Made by a program: the position numbers and the translations under genes | Shown here: piece by piece, positions 54,701 to 64,000 of the stretch | Position numbering within the stretch: the stretch's first letter is position 1 | Layout: the number at the start of each line of letters is the position of its first letter | Assembly (NCBI GenBank): GCA_964057225.1 | Contig: OZ059898.1 | Span: 17,461,267-17,525,266 of the forward strand | Direction of reading: 5' to 3' | DNA: 64,000 nt | Source: Auanema rhodensis | Taxonomy: Eukaryota; Nematoda; Chromadorea; Rhabditida; Rhabditidae | Notes under the pieces: model-generated | Told to the model about the DNA's origin: nothing | The model's input: the letters and a program-made list of their open reading frames with translations, nothing else | The model's database searches: none

Positions 54701-55105
54701 TTGAGCGTACATGGAAACTCAACATACACTAATGCATCATTTTTCAAACGATCATAACTAATTTTTGTATCAAGCGTTTCTCAATGTAGTATAGTGCATT
54801 CGATGCGGATTTTTAAGCTGCGTCGATCTGTGTTATCAGATTTGCGCTAGCTTAAAAATGCACCGAGATATCAATTGATATAAGTTCACACTTATATCCT
54901 CGATTTTCACCCTGAAGAAATAATTTTTTCGTTGAATAACATTGTCCATCGTCTTTGCCTTGAAAAAAGGCATCTAAAAACATCTACTTTTTGCTAAATT
55001 ATTTCGAAATTTTTCGAAAAAATTTTTGTCAAAATGTTTTTGGAAGCAATGTTGAGCGTACATGGAAACTCAACATACACTAATGCATCATTTTTCAAAC
55101 GATCA
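48788..55105. repeat. 9-monomer higher-order repeat, two copies (3,159 bp each)
   Basis: The copies are 48788-51946 and 51947-55105. The marker cattgccc lies at 48973 and 52132, exactly 3,159 bases apart. Other matched markers are cgatttgg (about 49188 and 52347), aagttgcg (49551 to 52710; 50955 to 54114) and gcgttac (51966 to 55125). Inside each copy there is a 4-monomer rhythm of 1,404 bp: tgtgtgt, ttgcg, taatgc, gagcgt. The repeat is therefore nested: monomer, 4-monomer and 9-monomer. Confidence 0.87.
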
Positions 55106-56158
55106 TAACTAATTTTTGTATCAAGCGTTACTCAATGTAGTATAGTGCATTCGATGCGGATTTTTAAGCTGCGTCGATCTGTGTTATCAGATTTGCGCTA
55201 GCTTAAAAATGCACCGAGATATCAATTGATATAAGTTCACACTTATATCCTCGATTTTCACCCTGAAGAAATAATTTTTTCGTTGAATAACATTGTCCAT
55301 CGTCTTTGCCTTGAAAAAAGGCATCTAAAAACATCTACTTTATGCTAAATTATTTCGAAATTTTTCGAAAAAGTTTTTGTCAAAATGTTTTTGGAAGCAA
55401 TGTTGTGTGTACATGGAAACTCAACATACACTAATGCATCATTTTTCAAACGACCATAACTAATTTTTGTATTAAGCGTTTCTCAATGTAGTATAGTGCA
55501 TTCGATGCGGATTTTTAAGTTGCGTCGATCTGTGTTATCAGATTTGCGCTAGCTTAAAAATGCACCGAGACATCAACTGATATAAGTTCACACTTATATC
55601 CTCGATTTTCACCCTGAAGAATTTATTTTTTCGTTGAATAACATTGTCCATCGTCTTTGCCTTGAAAAAAGGAATCTAAAAACATCTACTTTTTGCTAAA
55701 TTATTCTGAAATTTTTCGAAAAAATTTTTGTCAAAATGTTTTTGGAAGCAATGTTGAGTGTACATGGAAACTCAACATACACTAATGCATCATTTTTCAA
55801 ACGATCATAACAAGTTTTTGTATTAAGCGTTGCTCAATGTAGTATAGTGCATTCGATGCGGATTTTTAAGCTGCGTCGATCTGTGTTATCAGATTTGCGC
55901 TAGCTTAGAAATGCACCGAGATATCAATTGATATAAGTTCACACTTATATCCTCGATTTTCACCCTGAAGAAATAATTTTTTCGTTGAATAACATTGTCC
56001 ATCGTCTTTGCCTTGAAAAAAGGAATCTAAAAACATCTACTCTTTGCTAAATTATTCTGAAATTTTTCAAAAAAATTTTTGTCAAAATGTTTTTGGAAGC
56101 AATGTTGAGTGTACATGGAAACTCAACATACACTAATGCAGCATTTTTCAAACGATCA
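55106..56158. repeat. Transition monomers between block C and the terminal sub-families
   Basis: The first two monomers (55106, 55457) continue the gcgttac and ttgcg types of the previous block. The third (55808-56158) introduces taacaagttt together with caattgat, ctctttgc and atgcagc, a combination typical of the terminal region. It also has private changes gcgttgctc and agcttagaaa. Confidence 0.7.
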
Positions 56159-57562
56159 TAACTAATTTTTGTATCAAGCGTTTCTCAATGTAGTATAGTG
56201 AATTCGATGCGGATTTTTAAGCTGCGTCGATCTGTGTTATCAGATTTGCGCTAGCTTAAAAATGCACCGAGATATCAATTGATATAAGTTCACACTTATA
56301 TCCTCGATTTTCACCCTGAAGAAATAATTTTTTCGTTGAATAACATTGTCCATCGTCTTTGCCTTGAAAAAAGGAATCTAAAAACATCTACTTTTTGCTA
56401 AATTATTTTGAAATTTTTCGAAAAAATTTTTGTCAAAATGTTTTTGGAAGCAATGTTGAGCGTACATGGAAACTCAACATACACTAATGCATCATTTTTC
56501 AAACGATCATAACTAATTTTTGTATCAAGCGTTTCTCAATGTAGTATAGTGCATTCGATGCGGATTTTTAAGCTGCGTCGATCTGTGTTATCAGATTTGC
56601 GCTAGCTTAAAAATGCACCGAGATATCAATTGATATAAGTTCACACTTATATCCTCGATTTTCACCCTGAAGAAATAATTTTTTCGTTGAATAACATTGT
56701 CCATCGTCTTTGCCTTGAAAAAACGAATCTAAAAACATCTACTTTTTGCTAAATTATTCTGAAATTTTTCAAAAAAATTTTTGTCAAAATGTTTTTGGAA
56801 GCAATGTTGAGTGTACATGGAAACTCAACATACACTAATGCAGCATTTTTCAAACGATCATAACTAATTTTTGTATCAAGCGTTTCTCAATGTAGTATAG
56901 TGAATTCGATGCGGATTTTTAAGCTGCGTCGATCTGTGTTATCAGATTTGCGCTAGCTTAAAAATGCACCGAGATATCAATTGATATAAGTTCACACTTA
57001 TATCCTCGATTTTCACCCTGAAGAAATAATTTTTTCGTTGAATAACATTGTCCATCGTCTTTGCCTTGAAAAAAGGAATCTAAAAACATCTACTTTTTGC
57101 TAAATTATTTTGAAATTTTTCGAAAAAATTTTTGTCAAAATGTTTTTGGAAGCAATGTTGAGCGTACATGGAAACTCAACATACACTAATGCATCATTTT
57201 TCAAACGATCATAACTAATTTTTGTATCAAGCGTTTCTCAATGTAGTATAGTGCATTCGATGCGGATTTTTAAGCTGCGTCGATCTGTGTTATCAGATTT
57301 GCGCTAGCTTAAAAATGCACCGAGATATCAATTGATATAAGTTCACACTTATATCCTCGATTTTCACCCTGAAGAAATAATTTTTTCGTTGAATAACATT
57401 GTCCATCGTCTTTGCCTTGAAAAAACGAATCTAAAAACATCTACTTTTTGCTAAATTATTCTGAAATTTTTCAAAAAAATTTTTGTCAAAATGTTTTTGG
57501 AAGCAATGTTGAGTGTACATGGAAACTCAACATACACTAATGCATCATTTTTCAAACGATCA
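56159..57562. repeat. 2-monomer higher-order repeat (702 bp x 2) with agtgaattcg monomers
   Basis: The copies are 56159-56860 and 56861-57562. The first monomer of each pair has agtgaattcg (which creates GAATTC) and the second has aaacgaatc. A third agtgaattcg monomer starts at 57563, and another pair of the same kind lies at 58967-59668, so the dimer was used as a unit more than once. Confidence 0.82.
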
Positions 57563-60370
57563 TAACTAATTTTTGTATCAAGCGTTTCTCAATGTAGTAT
57601 AGTGAATTCGATGCGGATTTTTAAGCTGCGTCGATCTGTCTTATCAGATTTGCGCTAGCTTAAAAATGCACCGAGATATCAATTGATATAAGTTCACACT
57701 TATATCCTCGATTTTCACCCTGAAGAAATAATTTTTTCGTTGAATAACATTGTCCATCGTCTTTGCCTTGAAAAAAGGAATCTAAAAACATCTACTTTTT
57801 GCTAAATTATTCTGAAATTTTTCGAAAAAATTTTTGTCAAAATGTTTTTGGAAGCAATGTTGAGTGTACATGGAAACTCAACATACACTAATGCATCATT
57901 TTTCAAACGATCATAACAAGTTTTTGTATTAAGCGTTTCTCAATGTAGTATAGTGCATTCGATGCGGATTTTTAAGCTGCGTCGATCTGTGTTATCAGAT
58001 TTGCGCTAGCTTAAAAATGCACCGAGATATCAATTGATATAAGTTCACACTTATATCCTCGATTTTCACCCTGAAGAAATAATTTTTTCGTTGAATAACA
58101 TTGTCCATCGTCTTTGCCTTGAAAAAAGGAATCTAAAAACATCTACTCTTTGCTAAATTATTCTGAAATTTTTCAAAAAAATTTTTGTCAAAATGTTTTT
58201 GGAAGCAATGTTGAGTGTACATGGAAACTCAACATACACTAATGCATCATTTTTCAAACGATCATAACTAATTTCTGTATTAAGCGTTTCTCAATGTAGT
58301 ATAGTGCATTCGATGCGGATTTTTAAGCTGCGTCGATCTGTCTTATCAGATTTGCGCAAGCTTAAAAATGCACCGAGACATCAACTGATATAAGTTCACA
58401 CTGATATCCTCGATTTTCACCCTGAAGAATTGATTTTTTCGTTGAATAACATTGTCCATCGTCTTTGCCTTGAAAAAAGGAATCTAAAAACATCTACTTT
58501 TTGCTAAATTATTCTGAAATTTTTCGAAAAAATTTTTGTCAAAATGTTTTTGGAAGCAAAGTTGAGTGTACATGGAAACTCAACATACACTAATGCATCA
58601 TTTTTCAAACGATCATAACAAGTTTTTGTATTAAGCGTTTCTCAATGTAGTATAGTGCATTCGATGCGGATTTTTAAGCTGCGTCGATCTGTGTTATCAG
58701 ATTTGCGCTAGCTTAAAAATGCACCGAGATATCAATTGATATAAGTTCACACTTATATCCTCGATTTTCACCCTGAAGAAATAATTTTTTCGTTGAATAA
58801 CATTGTCCATCGTCTTTGCCTTGAAAAAAGGAATCTAAAAACATCTACTCTTTGCTAAATTATTCTGAAATTTTTCAAAAAAATTTTTGTCAAAATGTTT
58901 TTGGAAGCAATGTTGAGTGTACATGGAAACTCAACATACACTAATGCAGCATTTTTCAAACGATCATAACTAATTTTTGTATCAAGCGTTTCTCAATGTA
59001 GTATAGTGAATTCGATGCGGATTTTTAAGCTGCGTCGATCTGTGTTATCAGATTTGCGCTAGCTTAAAAATGCCCCGAGATATCAATTGATATAAGTTCA
59101 CACTTATATCCTCGATTTTCACCCTGAAGAAATAATTTTTTCGTTGAATAACATTGTCCATCGTCTTTGCCTTGAAAAAAGGAATCTAAAAACATCTACT
59201 TTTTGCTAAATTATTTTGAAATTTTTCGAAAAAATTTTTGTCAAAATGTTTTTGGAAGCAATGTTGAGCGTACATGGAAACTCAACATACACTAATGCAT
59301 CATTTTTCAAACGATCATAACTAATTTTTGTATCAAGCGTTTCTCAATGTAGTATAGTGCATTCGATGCGGATTTTTAAGCTGCGTCGATCTGTGTTATC
59401 AGATTTGCGCTAGCTTAAAAATGCACCGAGATATCAATTGATATAAGTTCACACTTATATCCTCGATTTTCACCCTGAAGAAATAATTTTTTCGTTGAAT
59501 AACATTGTCCATCGCCTTTGCCTTGAAAAAACGAATCTAAAAACATCTACTTTTTGCTAAATTATTCTGAAATTTTTCAAAAAAATTTTTGTCAAAATGT
59601 TTTTGGAAGCAATGTTGAGTGTACATGGAAACTCAACATACACTAATGCATCATTTTTCAAACGATCATATTTAATTTCTGTATTAAGCGTTTCTCAATG
59701 TAGTATAGTGCATTCGATGCGGATTTTTAAGCTGCGTCGATCTGTGTTATCAGATTTGCGCAAGCTTAAAAATGCACCGAGACATCAACTGATATAAGTT
59801 CACACTGATATCCTCGATTTTCACCCTGAAGAATTGATTTTTTCGTTGAATAACATTGTCCATCGTCTTTGCCTTGAAAAAAGGCATCTAAAAACATCTA
59901 CTTTTTGCTAAATTATTTTGAAATTTTTCGAAAAAATTTTTGTCAAAATGTTTTTGGAAGCAATGTTGTGTGTACATGGAAACTCAACATACACTAATGC
60001 ATCATTTTTCAAACGATCATAACAAATTTTTGTATTAAGCGTTTCTCAATGTAGTATAGTGCATTCGATGCGGATTTTTAAGCTGCGTCGATCTGTGTTA
60101 TCAGATTTGCGCAAGCTTAAAAATGCACCGAGACATCAACTGATATAAGTTCACACTGATATCCTCGATTTTCACCCTGAAGAATTGATTTTTTCGTTGA
60201 ATAACATTGTCCATCGTCTTTGCCTTGAAAAAAGGAATCTAAAAACATCTACTTTTTGCTAAATTATTCTGAAATTTTTCGAAAAAATTTTTGTCAAAAT
60301 GTTTTTGGAAGCAATGTTGAGTGTACATGGAAACTCAACATACACTAATGCATCATTTTTCAAACGATCA
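57563..60370. repeat. Mixed terminal monomers with taacaagt and gcaagctt variants
   Basis: Monomers start at 57563, 57914, 58265, 58616, 58967, 59318, 59669 and 60020. The taacaagt type occurs at 57914 and 58616. The gcaagctt type, which replaces the usual gctagctt and travels with gagacatc and cactgatatc, occurs at 58265, 59669 and 60020. Private changes include gaagcaaagttg near 58553, tgccccgag near 59073 and atcatattta near 59665. A 66-codon open frame at 59597-59797 lies here; it is a by-product of the last change and is not a gene. Otherwise I see only satellite. Confidence 0.75.
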
Positions 60371-63300
60371 TAACAAATTTTTGTATTAAGCGTTTCTCAA
60401 TGTAGTATAGTGCATTCGATGCGGATTTTTAAGCTGCGTCGATTTGTGTTATCAGATTTGCGCTAGCTTAAAAATGCACCGAGACATCAACTGATATAAG
60501 TTCACACTTATATCCTCGATTTTCACCCTAAAGAAATAATTTTTTCGTTGAATAACATTGTCCATCGTTTTTGCTTTGAAAAAAGGAATCTAAAAACATC
60601 TACTTTTTGCTAAATTATTTTGAAATTTTTCGAAAAAATTTTTGTCAAAATGTTTTTGGAAGCAATGTTGAGTGTACATGGAAACTCAACATACACTAAT
60701 GCATCATTTTTCAAACGATCATAACTAATTTCTGTATTAAGCGTTTCTCAATGTAGTATAGTGCATTCGATGCGGATTTTTAAGCTGCGTCGATCTGTGT
60801 TATCAGATTTGCGCAAGCTTAAAAATGCACCGAGACATCAACTGATATAAGTTCACACTGATATCCTCGATTTTCACCCTGAAGAATTGATTTTTTCGTT
60901 GAATAACATTGTCCATCGTCTTTGCCTTGAAAAATGGCATCTAAAAACATCTACTTTTTGCTAAATTATTTCGAAATTTTTCGAAAAAATTTTTGTCAAA
61001 ATGTTTTTGGAAGCAATGTTGTGTGTACATGGAAACTCAACATACACTAATGCATCATTTTTCAAACGACCATAACTAATTTTTGTATTAAGCGTTTCTC
61101 AATGTAGTATAGTGCATTCGATGCGGATTTTTAAGTTGCGTCGATCTGTGTTATCAGATTTGCGCTAGCTTAAAAATGCACCGAGACATCAACTGATATA
61201 AGTTCACACTTATATCCTCGATTTTCACCCTGAAGAATTTATTTTTTCGTTGAATAACATTGTCCATCGTCTTTGCCTTAAAAAAAGGAATCTAAAAACA
61301 TCTACTTTTTGCTAAATTATTCTGAAATTTTTCGAAAAAATTTTTGTCAAAATGTTTTTGGAAGCAATGTTGAGTGTACATGGAAACTCAACATACACTA
61401 ATGCATCATTTTTCAAACGATCATAACTAATTTTTGTATTAAGCGTTTCTCAATGTAGTATAGTGCATTCGATGCGGATTTTTAAGCTGCGTCGATTTGT
61501 GTTATCAGATTTGCGCTAGCTTAAAAATGCACCGAGACATCAACTGATATAAGTTCACACTTATATCCTCGATTTTCACCCTGAAGAAATAATTTTTTCG
61601 TTGAATAACATTGTCCATCGTTTTTGCTTTGAAAAAAGGAATCTAAAAACATCTACTTTTTGCTAAATTATTTTGAAATTTTTCGAAAAAATTTTTGTCA
61701 AAATGTTTTTGGAAGCAATGTTGAGTGTACATGGAAACTCAACATACACTAATGCATCATTTTTCAAACGATCATAACTAATTTCTGTATTAAGCGTTTC
61801 TCAATGTAGTATAGTGCATTCGATGCGGATTTTTAAGCTGCGTCGATCTGTGTTATCAGATTTGCGCAAGCTTAAAAATGCACCGAGACATCAACTGATA
61901 TAAGTTCACACTGATATCCTCGATTTTCACCCTGAAGAATTGATTTTTTCGTTGAATAACATTGTCCATCGTCTTTGCCTTGAAAAAAGGCATCTAAAAA
62001 CATCTACTTTTTGCTAAATTATTTCGAAATTTTTCGAAAAAATTTTTGTCAAAATGTTTTTGGAAGCAATGTTGTGTGTACATGGAAACTCAACATACAC
62101 TAATGCATCATTTTTCAAACGACCATAACTAATTTTTGTATTAAGCGTTTCTCAATGTAGTATAGTGCATTCGATGCGGATTTTTAAGTTGCGTCGATCT
62201 GTGTTATCAGATTTGCGCTAGCTTAAAAATGCACCGAGACATCAACTGATATAAGTTCACACTTATATCCTCGATTTTCACCCTGAAGAATTTATTTTTT
62301 CGTTGAATAACATTGTCCATCGTCTTTGCCTTGAAAAAAGGAATCTAAAAACATCTACTTTTTGCTAAATTATTCTGAAATTTTTCGAAAAAATTTTTGT
62401 CAAAATGTTTTTGGAAGCAATGTTGAGTGTACATGGAAACTCAACATACACTAATGCATCATTTTTCAAACGATCATAACAAATTTTTGTATTAAGCGTT
62501 TCTCAATGTAGTATAGTGCATTCGATGCGGATTTTTAAGTTGCGTCGATCTGTGTTATCAGATTTGCGCTAGCTTAAAAATGCACCGAGACATCAACTGA
62601 TATAAGTTCACACTTATATCCTCGATTTTCACCCTGAAGAATTTATTTTTTCGTTGAATAACATTGTCCATCGTCTTTGCCTTAAAAAAAGGAATCTAAA
62701 AACATCTACTTTTTGCTAAATTATTCTGAAATTTTTCGAAAAAATTTTTGTCAAAATGTTTTTGGAAGCAATGTTGAGTGTACATGGAAACTCAACATAC
62801 ACTAATGCATCATTTTTCAAACGATCATAACAAATTTTTGTATTAAGCGTTTCTCAATGTAGTATAGTGCATTCGATGCGGATTTTTAAGCTGCGTCGAT
62901 TTGTGTTATCAGATTTGCGCTAGCTTAAAAATGCACCGAGACATCAACTGATATAAGTTCACACTTATATCCTCGATTTTCACCCTGAAGAAATAATTTT
63001 TTCGTTGAATAACATTGTCCATCGTTTTTGCTTTGAAAAAAGGAATCTAAAAACATCTACTTTTTGCTAAATTATTTTGAAATTTTTCGAAAAAATTTTT
63101 GTCAAAATGTTTTTGGAAGCAATGTTGAGTGTACATGGAAACTCAACATACACTAATGCATCATTTTTCAAACGATCATAACTAATTTCTGTATTAAGCG
63201 TTTCTCAATGTAGTATAGTGCATTCGATGCGGATTTTTAAGCTGCGTCGATCTGTGTTATCAGATTTGCGCAAGCTTAAAAATGCACCGAGACATCAACT

Positions 63301-63880
63301 GATATAAGTTCACACTGATATCCTCGATTTTCACCCTGAAGAATTGATTTTTTCGTTGAATAACATTGTCCATCGTCTTTGCCTTGAAAAAAGGCATCTA
63401 AAAACATCTACTTTTTGCTAAATTATTTCGAAATTTTTCGAAAAAATTTTTGTCAAAATGTTTTTGGAAGCAATGTTGTGTGTACATGGAAACTCAACAT
63501 ACACTAATGCATCATTTTTCAAACGACCATAACTAATTTTTGTATTAAGCGTTTCTCAATGTAGTATAGTGCATTCGATGCGGATTTTTAAGTTGCGTCG
63601 ATCTGTGTTATCAGATTTGCGCTAGCTTAAAAATGCACCGAGACATCAACTGATATAAGTTCACACTTATATCCTCGATTTTCACCCTGAAGAATTTATT
63701 TTTTCGTTGAATAACATTGTCCATCGTCTTTGCCTTGAAAAAAGGAATCTAAAAACATCTACTTTTTGCTAAATTATTCTGAAATTTTTCGAAAAAATTT
63801 TTGTCAAAATGTTTTTGGAAGCAATGTTGAGTGTACATGGAAACTCAACATACACTAATGCATCATTTTTCAAACGATCA
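60371..63880. repeat. 3-monomer higher-order repeat (1,053 bp), three copies plus one extra monomer
   Basis: The copies are 60371-61423, 61424-62476 and 62828-63880, with one extra monomer at 62477-62827 before the last. The ordered markers are gtcgatttgtg with gagacatc and tttttgct; ttctgt with gcaagctt and cactgatatc; and aagttgcg with gaatttatt. The extra monomer has the ttgcg body but starts taacaaatt. It shares cttaaaaaaagg with the monomer at 61073, which suggests it came from that position by exchange. Confidence 0.84.
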
Positions 63881-64000
63881 TAACAAATTTTTGTATTAAG
63901 CGTTTCTCAATGTAGTATAGTGCATTCGATGCGGATTTTTAAGCTGCGTCGATCTGTGTTATCAGATTTGCGCTAGCTTAAAAATGCACCGAGACATCAA
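63881..64000. repeat. Partial monomer cut by the window end
   Basis: The first 120 bases of a monomer of the taacaaatt / gagacatc type are present. The cut is the window edge, so the array continues beyond it; likewise nothing at position 1 suggests an array edge. Confidence 0.95.

Larger units (their letters stand above)
1..64000. repeat. Satellite DNA array, 351-bp monomer, about 182.3 head-to-tail copies
   Basis: The window is a single tandem array in one orientation. The phrase taactaattt (or a close variant) recurs at 1, 352, 703, 1054, 1405 and so on to 63881. The distance from the first to the last start is 63,880 bases, which is 182 x 351 minus 2, and the 2 are accounted for by two monomers that each lack one base. 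The register excludes any inserted unique sequence, transposon or gene. Monomers differ by scattered substitutions and look more than about 95% identical by eye. All six frames are broken by stops in nearly every copy. Arrays of this kind usually form centromeric or pericentromeric heterochromatin; that placement is inferred, since no flanking sequence is visible. I do not recognise the satellite family. Confidence 0.98.

Noticed and set aside
59597-59797. 66-codon open reading frame on the + strand
   Set aside because: It exists only because two stops of the usual monomer are lost in this copy. The usual TCA TAA becomes TCA TAT (atcatattta), and the usual CGC TAG becomes CGC AAG (gcgcaagctt). 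The frame starts at an ATG found in nearly every monomer and crosses a monomer boundary. It has no ribosome-site context, domain or conservation as protein.
1-64000. Hammerhead ribozyme, known from some animal satellites
   Set aside because: The conserved core CTGATGA is not present in the monomer on either strand; ctgatata and ctgaagaa are the nearest strings. No GAAA-plus-stem arrangement completes it.
1-64000. CRISPR-like array or other prokaryotic repeat system
   Set aside because: There are no short direct repeats separated by unique spacers. The entire 351-bp unit is repeated, there are no cas or other genes, and the array length fits eukaryotic satellite DNA.
1-64000. Drosophila 1.688 (359-bp) or beetle satellite family assignment
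   Set aside because: The length and A/T richness are similar, but I could not match the actual sequence to any family I know, so no family name is given. A search of Repbase or Dfam would decide.
1-64000. Transposon insertion or transposon-derived origin
   Set aside because: The unbroken 351-bp register leaves no room for an insertion, and no terminal repeats, target-site duplications or coding remnants of a transposase or reverse transcriptase are visible.

Overview
The whole 64,000-base window is one uninterrupted, head-to-tail satellite DNA array. It holds no protein-coding gene, RNA gene, transposon, CRISPR array or unique-sequence island. The repeat unit (monomer) is 351 bp and about 32% G+C (111 G or C in the monomer at 1405-1755). 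From position 1 there are 182 complete monomers and a final 120-base partial copy. Monomer starts follow a strict register: 1+351n up to 2458, 2808+351n from 2808 to 9828, and 10178+351n from 10178 to 63881. Only two monomers (2458-2807 and 9828-10177) are 350 bp. They carry the same one-base deletion because one is a copy of the other.

An array of this size and homogeneity is typical of centromeric or pericentromeric heterochromatin of a eukaryote. The A/T-rich 351-bp unit would suit an insect or other invertebrate, but I do not recognise the family and the host is inferred with low confidence. CpG is not depleted in the unit, so a heavily CpG-methylated vertebrate germline is unlikely.

Above the monomer there is a clear hierarchy of tandem duplications that can be read from diagnostic substitutions. 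(1) 1-2457: a leading group, part of which recurs 107 monomers later, plus simple monomers. (2) 2458-9827 (21 monomers) is repeated as 9828-16495 (19 monomers). The difference is fully explained by a 5-monomer duplication present only in the first copy and by one extra monomer plus a 2-monomer duplication in the second. (3) 16496-22462 (17 monomers) is repeated as 22463-27025 (13 monomers), again with a 4-monomer duplication inside the first copy. (4) 27026-31237 is a 4-monomer (1,404 bp) higher-order repeat in three copies. (5) 31238-41065 (28 monomers) is repeated as 41066-51946 (31 monomers). (6) A 9-monomer block (3,159 bp) at 48788-51946 is repeated at 51947-55105. (7) 55106-64000 holds a distinct set of variants arranged as dimers (702 bp) and trimers (1,053 bp). 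This is the expected pattern of repeated unequal exchange or replication-based amplification at several scales.

Within each monomer, several inverted repeats are packed closely. They are a 51-base nested dyad at monomer positions 55-105, two overlapping dyads at 114-127 and 123-144, a palindrome at 256-267 and a 28-base dyad at 295-322. These are the best candidates for a function: cruciform or hairpin DNA, protein docking, or structured transcripts. Apart from the array itself I see no previously undescribed enzyme-type or defence system here. The notable signals are the duplication hierarchy, the almost complete absence of length change and the conserved dyads.
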